Shown: positions 1-7,401, counted from the first letter of the stretch. The stretch is DNA of 10,019 bases from an uncultured Collinsella sp. (GCA_900547855.1 URIK01000064.1:1-10019); one strand, 5' to 3'. Notes: generated by a model not told the origin, from the letters alone. Numbers and translations: made by a program.

Positions 1-48
1 TCTACACTCGACTAGTCGTCGGCAGCGTCAGATGTGTATAAGAGACAG
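1..48 (+). other. Sequencing adapter (P5 tail, i5-type index, Nextera read-1 transposon end)
   Basis: Bases 16-48 match the Illumina Nextera read-1 adapter: 14-base TCGTCGGCAGCGTC followed by the 19-base Tn5 mosaic end, 30-48. Bases 1-7 (TCTACAC) are the tail of the P5 primer, and bases 8-15 (TCGACTAG) sit exactly where an 8-base i5 index belongs. This is library DNA, not genome. Reading through it creates false peptides: MCIRDS on the plus strand and SYTHLTLPTT on the minus strand. Confidence 0.98.
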
Positions 49-670
49 CTTTCTCGGGATCCATGGCAGCGAGCTTTGCCTCCATCTCGGCAGCCTTGAG
101 CGCGGCCTTCGCAGCAGCCTCATCGTGCTGAGCATCGGAGCCCGCGGCATCGCCGGCGCTCGCAGCGCTCTCCCCTGCAGCAGCCGCAGCCGCGGCGGCC
201 TTCTCGGCCGCGGCCTTGCGCGCCTTGGCCTCGGCGGCGGCACGGACCTTCATGGCCTTCTCGCGCGCGACCTTCACCTCGGGCGTGATAACGCTCATGG
301 GTTCGGCAGTCGAGACCCGGTAGAAAAAGCCCTTAAAGTCGATCTGCATGTCGGTGATGGCAAGGCCAAACAGGTCGTGTGCTTCGTTTTCAAACGGAAA
401 TACCGCCGGATAGTACGAGCTGATGGACGGAATCTCCTGGTACTGGTCGATGCCCTCAACCACCAGGTTCTCGATCGCATAGCTGCCGTCCTGCGCAATA
501 TGCTCCTGAGCAGCTCGAACGTTGATAAACGTATAGACCAAGCGATACGAGCCGTCGTCGACGTTGCGCTCGGCGTGCATTTGCACAAAGCGCGCGCCGA
601 CGCCCTTAAGCGCCTGGACATGCGACAGGAGCTCCTCGATCCCGACGGTGGTATAGATAGCCTTTTGCAT
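49..670 (-). CDS. NuoC / HycE-N-terminal-like subunit of a group 4 hydrogenase or complex I-like module (3' end missing)
   Basis: This is the 30-kDa-type subunit that in complex I (NuoC), Ech (EchD) and formate hydrogenlyase (N-terminal part of HycE) packs against the catalytic large subunit on the cytoplasmic side. About 207 native residues remain before the adapter begins, so the C-terminus is unknown. The family signature is at residues ~88-102 (PAVFPFENEAHDLFG), matching the P-A-x-W-x-E-R-E-x-x-D-M-F-G-type motif of NuoC. From ~residue 133 the protein becomes a highly charged Ala/Lys/Glu tail, long for the family. The ATG at 668-670 shares one base with the TAA of the upstream gene (TAATG), and AGGAGG at 678-683 lies 7 bases upstream, so the start is secure and translation is probably coupled. 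The large catalytic subunit would be expected next but lies outside the window. Confidence 0.9.
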
Positions 671-1263
671 TACTCGGCCTCCTTTGCAGCGGCGGGCTTC
701 TCAGCAGGTGCGTCACCAGCGGCAGGTGCGTCACCAGCGACGGCCCCGGCCCCCGCAGCCACAAACCCGTCCTCGCCCAGCTCAACGCCACCGTCCCAAG
801 TAGCGGCACCGCCCACGGTAAGCGGGTCGCCGCCGGCGCGCATCACGGCCTCCTTCTGGTCCAGGATGCCGCACGCCTCCACGATGGCATCGATCACCGT
901 CTCGGGGCGAATGGCGCACCCGGGCGCGTACACGTCCACGGGAATCGCGCGGTCCACGCCGCCGATCACGTTGTAGGCATCGCGGAACACGCCGCCCGAA
1001 CACGCGCAGATGCCGCACGCCACCACGCACTTGGGCTCGAGCATCTGGTTGTAAATCTGGCGCACGACGGGCAGGTTCTGGGCATTGACCGACCCCGTCA
1101 CCAAAAAGATGTCCGCATGCTTGGGGTTGCCGGTGTTGACCACGCCAAAGCGCTCCGCATCAAACAGTGGCGTGAGCGAGGCCAGCACCTCGATATCGCA
1201 TCCGTTGCAGCTCGAGCCGTCGTAATGAATAACCCACGGCGAGCGCGACATTTTATGATCCAT
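670..1263 (-). CDS. NuoB / HycG-like [4Fe-4S] small subunit of a group 4 [NiFe]-hydrogenase or complex I-like complex
   Basis: 197 residues; this is the electron-transferring subunit next to the catalytic site, carrying a single [4Fe-4S] cluster (N2 equivalent). The expected cysteines are C19 and C22 (SSCNGCDIEVLA), C86 (GICACSGGVF) and C116 (VYAPGCAIRPE). The C-x2-C spacing is that of hydrogenase small subunits such as HycG and EchC. True complex I NuoB has two adjacent cysteines there, so a hydrogenase-type assignment is favoured. C83 and C88 are extra. The last ~45 residues are a low-complexity Ala/Gly/Glu tail containing a 6-residue tandem repeat. ATG at 1261-1263 has AGGAGG at 1272-1277, 8 bases upstream, which supports M1 over the internal M5. 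The TAG stop of the preceding gene (1276-1278) overlaps this Shine-Dalgarno, so the genes are one operon. Confidence 0.92.
   Translation of the reverse strand: MDHKMSRSPWVIHYDGSSCNGCDIEVLASLTPLFDAERFGVVNTGNPKHADIFLVTGSVNAQNLPVVRQIYNQMLEPKCVVACGICACSGGVFRDAYNVIGGVDRAIPVDVYAPGCAIRPETVIDAIVEACGILDQKEAVMRAGGDPLTVGGAATWDGGVELGEDGFVAAGAGAVAGDAPAAGDAPAEKPAAAKEAE
704..739. repeat. 18-bp perfect tandem duplication inside the NuoB-like C-terminal tail
   Basis: GCAGGTGCGTCACCAGCG occurs twice head to tail (704-721 and 722-739). On the coding (minus) strand it encodes a repeated six-residue AGDAPA-type unit. The repeat is in frame, so copy-number change by slippage would lengthen or shorten the tail without breaking the gene. 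Confidence 0.95.
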
Positions 1264-1275
1264 GGATGCCGCCTC

Positions 1276-4158
1276 CTAAATAAATACGTCGACGAGGATG
1301 GGCATAAGGTTGAGCAGGCCAAACACCAGCGCCACGCCCCATCCGAGCCTAAAGCAGCTGCGCCAGGTGCTGCGTGCGAAGGTGTTGTCGATCAGGACCT
1401 CGACAAAATACGTCGCGGCCATCACGACCAGGGCTACAACCCAGCTCACGGGGTTGTCCCAAACAAAGAACATGCCCACCCACATCAAAAACAGCACGGT
1501 CTCGCACCAGTGCATAAGGGTCATCTTGGCCAGCGTGCCGCCGCTCATCTCGGTGGCGACGCCCTGGACGATCTCCTGATGCGCGTGATGCGAGTACGAA
1601 AGGTCAAACGGCGACTTGCGCAGCTTGATGGTAAGCACCGCGAGCAGCGCGAGGAAAATGGGCGCGCTGTACACGATGATGGGAGCCGACTGCCCCGTCA
1701 CGGCGATGGAATCGAAGCTGTCGGTGGCAAGGTACAGGCCCACGCTCATCAGCAAAACGGCGGGCTCGTAACTCATAACCTGCAGCAGCTCGCGATCGGC
1801 GCCGACCTGGGCAAACGGGCTTTGCGTCGAGGCGGACGCCAACACCACAAAGATCGCGGCGAGGGTAACCATAAAGGCGCACAGCAGCGTGTTGGAGCCC
1901 GACACAAAGATGCCGCCGCCCACCACGGTAAAGATGAGCGCACACGCCATATAGGTATCGTCCATGGTGTTTACGCTGGCAGGGGCTTTGCGCAGCAGCT
2001 TGGCAACGTCGTAGAAGGGCTGCAGCAGACGCGGACCCACACGGCCCTGCATGCGGGCCGAAAGCTTACGGTCAAGGCCGTCAATCAAACCGCCCACAAG
2101 CGGCGCAATCAAGGCAAACGCCACGGTGCCTATAAAGATGCCCACGACACCCGAACCTTCGAAATACTTGCCGCGCAGCACCGAGGGCGCGCTCATGGCA
2201 AGTCTCTCGGGCCCAATCCACGCGCAACACAGCAGCGCAAACAAGATAATGCTGCAGCACACGACGCTACCCGCGGGGCCAATACGCTTCTCGCCAAGGG
2301 CGTCCTCCGAGTACCAATTGCGCTTTTCAGCCTTCACCTCGTGTCCCATCGAGCCGCGAAAATGGCGATATTTGTCGGTTCCCACGCCCGAAAGGTACAC
2401 GTTGACGTGCGGCTTATTGCTCACGCGGAACGACGTCAGCAGCACCACGGCGATAAAAGCCACGATAACCACCATCAGATACATGGCGTCCTTGCCAATA
2501 ACGTACGGCACGCGGCCAAACACCATGGCCAAGTAAGGCGACACCAGACCGCTCGAGATTACCGGGAACGCCACGCAGCACAGAATCAGCAGCGCGGCGA
2601 TGGTGTTGAGGGCCATCCATTCGGTCTTATGGACATTGACCTCAACGTTTTGAGCCGTGGGGTCGACGCCCGAAAGCTTGGCCAGCCACTTGCCCCAGAA
2701 GAAGAACGTCGCGGCCGAGCCAAAGGCCAGCACCATGATCATGAGCACGTTGCCGGTCTGGGCAAACGCCACCAGGGCACCCCACTTGGACACGAGCATG
2801 CCAAACGGCGCCACAAACATGCCCATGATGCCCAGCATCATCAGACGCGTCAGGTGCGGCATGCGGCTGAACATGCCGTCCATGTCCTCGATATTGCGGC
2901 TGCCGATATGATGCTCGGCCGTGCCCACGCACAGGAACAGCAGCGACTTGGCCACCGTGTGGAACAGGATCAGGAAGATGGCCGCCCATACGGCCTCGGG
3001 CGCGCCGACACCCAAGCAAGCACTGATGAGGCCCAAGTTGGAAATGGTGGAGTACGCGAGAACGCGTTTGGCGTTGCTCTGCGAGATGGCCATGAGGGCA
3101 GCGAGCAAAAACGTGATGGCACCCACACTCGTGACCATAAAGCCGGTCACGGGATAGATGGCATAGAGCGGGCTCAGCTTGACCATCAGGAACACGCCGG
3201 CTTTGACCATGGTTGACGAGTGCAGCAGGGCGCTCGTGGGCGTGGGGGCAACCATGGCGCCCAACAGCCACGTGTGGAACGGCATCTGTGCGGCCTTGGT
3301 GAGTGCGGCGAGCGACAGCAGAACGACCGGCATCACCAGCAGCGCGGATTGCGCGGTTCCGGCGCCGGAAAGCTCGATCATGCCCGAGATGGTCAGCGGC
3401 ATGCCGTTGACGTGCAGGTACATGAGTCCGGCCAAAAACGCGATGCCGCCCAGCATGTTGAGGATGATCTGGGTAAAGGCGTTCTTGATGGCCTCGGGCG
3501 TGCGCGTATAGCCAATCATAAGGAACGAGCACACGGTGGTGATTTCCCAGCCGCAGAACAGCCACTCAAGGTTGTCGCTCGTCACGATGACGAACATGGC
3601 CGAGAGGAACAGGAACATAAGCGCCAGGAACTGCGGGCGACGGTCGGGCACGGTCTGCCCGCGCAGCGCGGCCTCGTGCTCGTCATGGGCCTGGAAGTCC
3701 TTCATATAACCCAAGGCGTACACGCAGATTAGGCTGCCGACGATGCCGACGGCGAGGACCATGATCACGCTCATGTAGTCCAGGTAGAGCGGTGTCGCCG
3801 TAACGGCCTCGGCCGCGGGCAACGTCATGGCCGCAAAGGCGAGCGAACCCACCAGCTGGACTATGCCGAGCACCGTGGTGAGCGCGTTCCTATATTTGTA
3901 CGCGTTGTACAGGATGACGGCGCACAGGATGACGTCGATGACGGAGTTGATGATCGAGAGCACATGCGAGGTGCCGGGGGCAACCTCAAAGCTCTGCGGA
4001 CCCGTGCCAAAAAACATGACGGCGACTACAACTGTCACCGCCATAATAATGCCGGAGCCTACAAGCCCCACCGCATCGCGGGCGCGGTCACCGCGCGCGA
4101 GCAGCATGCCCAGCGCCGGTACCAGCGGAAACAGGGTAAGGAAATACAGTAGCGTCAT
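1276..4158 (-). CDS. Fused NuoL/HyfB-type antiporter subunit and NuoH/HycD-type membrane subunit
   Basis: 960 residues, almost wholly membrane-embedded. Residues 1 to ~600 are a proton-antiporter (Proton_antipo_M) subunit: GWE at 203-205, ALTKAAQMPFHTW at 285-297 with the channel Lys288, SALLHSSTMVKAG at 309-321 with Lys319, AKRVLAYSTISNLG at 363-376, and FHTVAKSLLF at 399-408 with His400 and Lys404. Residues ~665-960 are a NuoH/HycD/EchB-like anchor: ARMQGRVGPRLLQPFYDVAK (701-720), GADRELLQVMSYEP (786-799) and SPFDLSYSHHAHQEIVQG (849-866). The SHHAHQE variant recalls Ech/Mbh-type hydrogenases rather than complex I, which usually has acidic residues there. A soluble linker of ~50 residues (580-630) joins the halves. 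The two parts would couple redox chemistry to H+ or Na+ translocation. ATG at 4156-4158 has GGGGGAG at 4167-4173, 8 bases upstream. It is the first gene of the visible operon. Confidence 0.93.
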   Translation of the reverse strand: MTLLYFLTLFPLVPALGMLLARGDRARDAVGLVGSGIIMAVTVVVAVMFFGTGPQSFEVAPGTSHVLSIINSVIDVILCAVILYNAYKYRNALTTVLGIVQLVGSLAFAAMTLPAAEAVTATPLYLDYMSVIMVLAVGIVGSLICVYALGYMKDFQAHDEHEAALRGQTVPDRRPQFLALMFLFLSAMFVIVTSDNLEWLFCGWEITTVCSFLMIGYTRTPEAIKNAFTQIILNMLGGIAFLAGLMYLHVNGMPLTISGMIELSGAGTAQSALLVMPVVLLSLAALTKAAQMPFHTWLLGAMVAPTPTSALLHSSTMVKAGVFLMVKLSPLYAIYPVTGFMVTSVGAITFLLAALMAISQSNAKRVLAYSTISNLGLISACLGVGAPEAVWAAIFLILFHTVAKSLLFLCVGTAEHHIGSRNIEDMDGMFSRMPHLTRLMMLGIMGMFVAPFGMLVSKWGALVAFAQTGNVLMIMVLAFGSAATFFFWGKWLAKLSGVDPTAQNVEVNVHKTEWMALNTIAALLILCCVAFPVISSGLVSPYLAMVFGRVPYVIGKDAMYLMVVIVAFIAVVLLTSFRVSNKPHVNVYLSGVGTDKYRHFRGSMGHEVKAEKRNWYSEDALGEKRIGPAGSVVCCSIILFALLCCAWIGPERLAMSAPSVLRGKYFEGSGVVGIFIGTVAFALIAPLVGGLIDGLDRKLSARMQGRVGPRLLQPFYDVAKLLRKAPASVNTMDDTYMACALIFTVVGGGIFVSGSNTLLCAFMVTLAAIFVVLASASTQSPFAQVGADRELLQVMSYEPAVLLMSVGLYLATDSFDSIAVTGQSAPIIVYSAPIFLALLAVLTIKLRKSPFDLSYSHHAHQEIVQGVATEMSGGTLAKMTLMHWCETVLFLMWVGMFFVWDNPVSWVVALVVMAATYFVEVLIDNTFARSTWRSCFRLGWGVALVFGLLNLMPILVDVFI

Positions 4159-4405
4159 ACCATCACTCCCCCATGCAAAAACGCTGCAATTGTTTAACGT
4201 TATAGCTCAATTACGGGGTTGCGGTGGCAGGTTTTCGGTCAACTGGGGAGTTTTAGGCGTACGGGGTAAGGGCACGTCTGCTTTGGAGCAGAGAGGCGAC
4301 GCTCCCCTATCGCAGCGACAGGCGCGCGGGCCACTGCGCGCGGTTTATTGGCCACTTTGGAGGATGTCCCGACAGGCTCGCGCCGGTCCAAAAAGTTGGC
4401 GCGGC
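4159..4405. other. Intergenic region upstream of the hydrogenase-like operon
   Basis: No gene is supported here. It must hold the operon's promoter, on the minus strand, but I find no convincing -35/-10 pair. TATAAC (4199-4204) and TTGACC (4237-4242) exist on the minus strand but are too far apart to work together. An 8-base palindrome TAACGTTA lies at 4195-4202. I see no sigma-54-type element. Confidence 0.5.
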
Positions 4406-4431
4406 AAGAAAAATGCGCCCCTGTGGGCGCA
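4406..4431 (-). terminator. Rho-independent terminator of the double-HTH gene
   Basis: On the minus strand, TGCGCCC-ACAG-GGGCGCA forms a 7-bp stem with a 4-base loop (4414-4431), followed by TTTTTCTT. It begins 12 bases after the stop codon of the HTH gene and separates it from the hydrogenase operon. Confidence 0.88.
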
Positions 4432-4443
4432 CCATCCCGTTTG

Positions 4444-4839
4444 CTATTCCGCCTTTTTAACGCGCGGCTTGCGACCGCGCGGCTTATCGACCAGTGCGGA
4501 CTCACCGCCCTCACGGTACTGACGGCACCAAGCCTTGACCGAAGACTCGCTGGGAATCTTGTGCTTGATCATGGCCTCGCGAACCGTCAAGCCGCTTTCC
4601 AGACGGTCCTTAACCACAGCGAGCTTTACGTCGTACGAATAGGTGTGATGATGCGAACCGGCATTGAGAACGGCGTCGGCACCGCCCACGGCATACGCGC
4701 GGGCCCACTGACGAGCCGTGGCCTGGGGAATGCCAAGCTCCGCGGCGAGGGCGCGATGGCCGACCCCCTCTTGGAGGATCTCGACGGCGCGCTGCCTAAC
4801 CTCGGGCGCATGCGTGCGAGTCCTAGTTGCTTCCGACAT
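4444..4839 (-). CDS. Stand-alone double helix-turn-helix protein, IS3/IS150 orfA (InsJ)-like
   Basis: 131 residues, probably a DNA-binding protein. Two similar HTH modules are visible: residues ~12-58 (EVRQRAVEIL ... LAAELGIPQATARQWARAY ... GGADAVL) and ~69-118 (YDVKLAVVKDRLESG ... SESSVKAWCRQYREGGESALV). This layout is that of the HTH_28-type N-terminal protein of IS3-family transposases such as InsJ. It then ends in a basic tail (KPRGRKPRVKK), and no orfB transposase or terminal inverted repeats follow, so it is either a domesticated regulator or an IS remnant. An in-frame GTG at 4848 would add MAG. I prefer the ATG at 4837-4839 because the purine run AAGAAG lies ~8-9 bases upstream, whereas it abuts the GTG. 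The gene has its own promoter and terminator, so it is monocistronic. Confidence 0.82.
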   Translation of the reverse strand: MSEATRTRTHAPEVRQRAVEILQEGVGHRALAAELGIPQATARQWARAYAVGGADAVLNAGSHHHTYSYDVKLAVVKDRLESGLTVREAMIKHKIPSESSVKAWCRQYREGGESALVDKPRGRKPRVKKAE

Positions 4840-4892
4840 ACCTGCCACTTCTTAGCCTTAACCGTTAATCTGCTTTCTTACGTGCAAGTTAG

Positions 4893-4918
4893 ATAGTAGC
4901 ATTTTACTGTTTGCTCAA
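4893..4918 (-). promoter_or_regulatory. Candidate promoter of the double-HTH gene
   Basis: On the minus strand, TACTAT (4893-4898) is preceded by TGC, an extended -10 arrangement. TTGAGC (4913-4918) lies upstream, with a short spacing of 14. Transcription would begin near 4886, giving a ~45-base leader. The short spacer is the weak point. Confidence 0.4.
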
Positions 4919-5000
4919 AGCAGTTAATTAAAATAGACGCGGCGTTATCTGGGCATTTGGCACCAAATTACGACATTTCTTTATCGATTATTTACGCTGG

Positions 5001-5017
5001 TAGCTGACTCGCAGCTA
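5001..5017. repeat. Perfect 6-bp inverted repeat, possible operator
   Basis: TAGCTG-ACTCG-CAGCTA: two 6-base arms around a 5-base centre. The size suits a dimeric HTH regulator. It is ~160 bases upstream of the double-HTH gene, so a link to that gene is only a guess. Chance occurrence is possible. Confidence 0.3.
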
Positions 5018-5041
5018 ATCGTCATTCGCTTGTCAACAAAA

Positions 5042-5080
5042 TTGGCATCTCTTTATGTCCTTTGGTATAGAGGATATAAT
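5042..5080 (+). promoter_or_regulatory. Candidate plus-strand promoter with no gene downstream
   Basis: TATAAT (5075-5080) is a perfect -10 hexamer, preceded at 17 bases by a poor -35 (TTTATG, 5052-5057). An overlapping alternative pairs TTGGCA (5042-5047) with TATAGA (5066-5071), spacing 18. Downstream on the plus strand there is no gene before the oppositely oriented flavoenzyme, so if active it would make a small or antisense RNA. Confidence 0.3.
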
Positions 5081-5172
5081 TATTAACCCCTCCCCCAATA
5101 TTTTTGAGTGATCTGCAAGGCAGTAGACGTCCTCACTCCTCATGATTACCGCGCATTGCCATCCACCGGAGC

Positions 5173-5213
5173 AAAACAAAAAGGGCGGGACCTGCTGCGC
5201 TTGCAGGCCCCGC
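5173..5213 (-). terminator. Rho-independent terminator of the flavin oxidoreductase gene
   Basis: On the minus strand, GCGGGGCCTGC (5203-5213), a 7-base loop and GCAGGTCCCGC (5185-5195) form an 11-bp stem with one G-U pair, followed by CC and TTTTTGTTTT. It lies ~75 bases past the stop codon. The plus strand has no T-run after the hairpin, so it is one-directional. Confidence 0.9.
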
Positions 5214-5288
5214 ACCGGTTGACACCCAACGGGACACAGCCGGGCGAGACGGATCCGCGCTACCGCCCCGCCTGGCCGCGATGTTCAA

Positions 5289-7319
5289 CTACAGCTCGTT
5301 GGCCGCGTGATACGCCGTGCGAATGGCGCTCGCAATGTCGGCGGTGCGCTCACCCGAGCAGTCGCCCACGCAGGTCACGGGCACCGTCACGCCATCCAGG
5401 TCAAACGCGTTGGCCTTGGAGCCCACGGCCATCACCACGTAATCGCAGGCGATCTTCACCGGCTCCTCGGCGCCGTCCTCGGCGGTGCGAACGGCCTCCA
5501 CGCCCTCGTCAGTAATGGCGGTTAGGCGGGTCTTCACGTGCTGCTCCACGTTGTGCTCGGCAAAGTCGCTCATAATCAGCGGCAGAATGGTCTCGGACTC
5601 GCCCGCGGCAATCTTGTCGAGCATCTCCACGATCGCCACCTCGCAGCCGTGCTGCAGCAGATACTCGGCAGTCTCGGTGCCCACCAGGCCACCGCCAATG
5701 ACGGCGACGCGCCCGCTGAGCTCCACCTTGCCGGCCAGTACGTCCCAGCTCGAGACGACCTTCTCCGAGTCGGCACCCGGAACGGGGATGACCACGTCGT
5801 GTGCGCCCACAGCCACAATCGCGGCGTCGGCGGCGTTGAGGTCCGCGGGGCTAGCGACGTGGTTGAGCTCGACCTTCACGCCCAGGCCAGGCAGAATCTT
5901 CTCGTAGTACTCGACCGAGCGCATGATCTCGTCCTTGCGCGGGGGCGCGGCCGCCAGCACAATCTGGCCGCCCAGATGGTCGCTCGCCTCGTAGACGGTC
6001 ACGTCGTAGCCGCGCTTGGCTGCCACGCGCGCGGCCTCCAGGCCGGCAATACCGCCGCCCACCACGGCGATCTTCTTGTCGCCCTCGCCCGGCTTAATGG
6101 CTATGGTCGCCTCGTCACCGTTCTCGGCGTTGAGCACGCACGAGATGTACTTGCGGTTTTGAATCGCGTCGACGCAGCCCTTGTTGCAGTTGAGGCACTC
6201 GCGGATGGGCTCACCCGTGGCGGCCTTCAGCGCAATGTCGGGGTCGCACATGAGCGAGCGGCCATAGGCGATGATGTCGGCGGCGCCGTCTTCCAGAATC
6301 TTCTCGCCGGCCTCGACCGAAACCACGCGGCCCACGGTTGCCACCGGCACGGAGACCAGGGCCTTGACGCGCTCGGCCACGGGCAGCGTCCAGTTGTAGG
6401 GCATGGCGCCCATGGGCGGAATGGTGTCGCCCATGTTGCCGGTGTGGTTGGCCTGTGCGACCTGGATCATATCGATGCCCGCGCCCTCGAGCAGCTTGGC
6501 GAACTCGCAGGCCTCGTCGGGCTGCAGGCCGCCCTTGCCGCGCGGCGTGCCGTCGGGGTTCTCCATGATCACGGGGAGCTTGTACTCCACCATCAGCTGC
6601 GGCGCGGCTTCCTTAATGGCAGCGACGACCTCCAGCGCGTAGCGAACGCGGTTCTCGAACGAGCCGCCGTACTCGTCGGTGCGCTGGTTGAGGATGGCCG
6701 AGCACAGCGAACCTACCAGGCGGTCGCCGTGGACCTCGATGGCATCGATCCCGGCCTGCTGCGCGCGAGCGGCCGAGGCGGCGATAGCCTCCTTGATCTG
6801 GGTGAGCTGCTCCACACTCGCCTCGTTCACAAAGTGCTGCATGTCGTGGTGCAGCTTGGCGTAGGCCTGGTTGCGGATCTCGTTGGACTCGGCCATCTTG
6901 GCGGCAAAGGTCTCCTCGTCGCCGGCGGCCTTGGCCTCCTGCGCGGCCTTGGCGGCGGCCATGGATCCCATGACCATGCGGCCGACACCGGGCACGTCGT
7001 ACTCGGGGTGGAACAGCTGCAGCGCGACCTTGGCGCCGTGCTTGTGGACGGCATCGGCCAGGGCCTTAAACGTGGGGATTTGGGCGTCGGTCGCCAGCTT
7101 GGGCGTGGGGCTTGCGGTCATGACGGGAGCAACGTCGCCGATGACGATGTAACTCACGCCGCCACGGGCCAAGCGCTCGTAAAAAGCCAGGCTGCGCTCG
7201 CCAATGGAGCCGTCACGCTCCTCGTAGCCGGTGGTCAGCGGCGGAAACATAATGCGGTTTTTGAGCTCAAGGGGGCCAACCGTAATGGGCTGAAGCAGCT
7301 TGGATGCAGGTGCGGTCAT
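5289..7319 (-). CDS. Old Yellow Enzyme-family NADH:flavin oxidoreductase, FadH/BaiCD-like, with [4Fe-4S] cluster and FAD/NAD domains
   Basis: 676 residues, the usual size and domain order of 2,4-dienoyl-CoA reductase/enoate reductase-type enzymes. These pass electrons from NAD(P)H through FAD and a [4Fe-4S] cluster to FMN, which reduces an activated C=C bond. The N-terminal FMN TIM barrel (1 to ~370) starts LLQPITVGPLELKNRIMFPP. The cluster motif is C375-x2-C378-x3-C382-x11-C394. Rossmann GGGIAG (421-426) opens the FAD domain and GGGLVG (542-547) the NAD domain. In the barrel, the usual G-x-H/E-GYL-x-x-FLSP loop with the catalytic Tyr is replaced by HGDRLVGSLCSAILNQRTDE (197-216). A long Ala-rich helical insert covers ~115-160. 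The His of QANHTG (~292) is kept. The substrate cannot be named. Start: ATG 7317-7319 has AGAGAGG 7 bases upstream; the ATG at 7323-7325 (678 residues) would leave almost no spacer. Monocistronic. Confidence 0.93.
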   Translation of the reverse strand: MTAPASKLLQPITVGPLELKNRIMFPPLTTGYEERDGSIGERSLAFYERLARGGVSYIVIGDVAPVMTASPTPKLATDAQIPTFKALADAVHKHGAKVALQLFHPEYDVPGVGRMVMGSMAAAKAAQEAKAAGDEETFAAKMAESNEIRNQAYAKLHHDMQHFVNEASVEQLTQIKEAIAASAARAQQAGIDAIEVHGDRLVGSLCSAILNQRTDEYGGSFENRVRYALEVVAAIKEAAPQLMVEYKLPVIMENPDGTPRGKGGLQPDEACEFAKLLEGAGIDMIQVAQANHTGNMGDTIPPMGAMPYNWTLPVAERVKALVSVPVATVGRVVSVEAGEKILEDGAADIIAYGRSLMCDPDIALKAATGEPIRECLNCNKGCVDAIQNRKYISCVLNAENGDEATIAIKPGEGDKKIAVVGGGIAGLEAARVAAKRGYDVTVYEASDHLGGQIVLAAAPPRKDEIMRSVEYYEKILPGLGVKVELNHVASPADLNAADAAIVAVGAHDVVIPVPGADSEKVVSSWDVLAGKVELSGRVAVIGGGLVGTETAEYLLQHGCEVAIVEMLDKIAAGESETILPLIMSDFAEHNVEQHVKTRLTAITDEGVEAVRTAEDGAEEPVKIACDYVVMAVGSKANAFDLDGVTVPVTCVGDCSGERTADIASAIRTAYHAANEL

Positions 7320-7371
7320 GGACATTCCTCTCTTGTAGGCGCGGCGGCGATGTTGCCGCGTAGTTGTCTAG

Positions 7372-7401
7372 AGGATATGGCATGGGAATACAACAGCGCA
7401 A
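7372..7401 (-). promoter_or_regulatory. Candidate promoter of the flavin oxidoreductase gene
   Basis: On the minus strand, TTGCGC (7396-7401), an 18-base spacer and TATCCT (7372-7377) give a plausible sigma-70-type promoter, with transcription starting near 7365 and a leader of ~45 bases. If correct, the repeat array at 7461-7678 lies upstream of the promoter, not in the leader. Confidence 0.35.

Larger units (their letters stand above)
4919..5172. other. AT-rich intergenic region without a gene
   Basis: Distinctly more AT-rich than the surrounding genes. Reading frames here lack a plausible ribosome binding site or recognisable protein character. It contains a palindrome (5001-5017), a promoter-like element on the plus strand (5042-5080), and TTGACA on the minus strand (5031-5036) without a matching -10. 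Confidence 0.6.

Noticed and set aside
32..976. A 314-codon plus-strand open frame beginning MCIRDS
   Set aside because: It starts inside the adapter and runs antisense to the NuoC- and NuoB-like genes. It is a GC-rich shadow frame.
1117..3216. A 699-codon plus-strand open frame, very rich in His, Arg and Gln
   Set aside because: It is antisense to the NuoL/NuoH fusion, whose motifs are unmistakable. The composition is typical of the complement of a hydrophobic membrane gene.
4444..4839. A complete insertion sequence around the double-HTH gene
   Set aside because: I see no orfB, no terminal inverted repeats and no flanking target duplication.
5033..5215. A 60-codon minus-strand ORF
   Set aside because: It begins within the terminator hairpin of the flavoenzyme gene and has no ribosome site or recognisable features.
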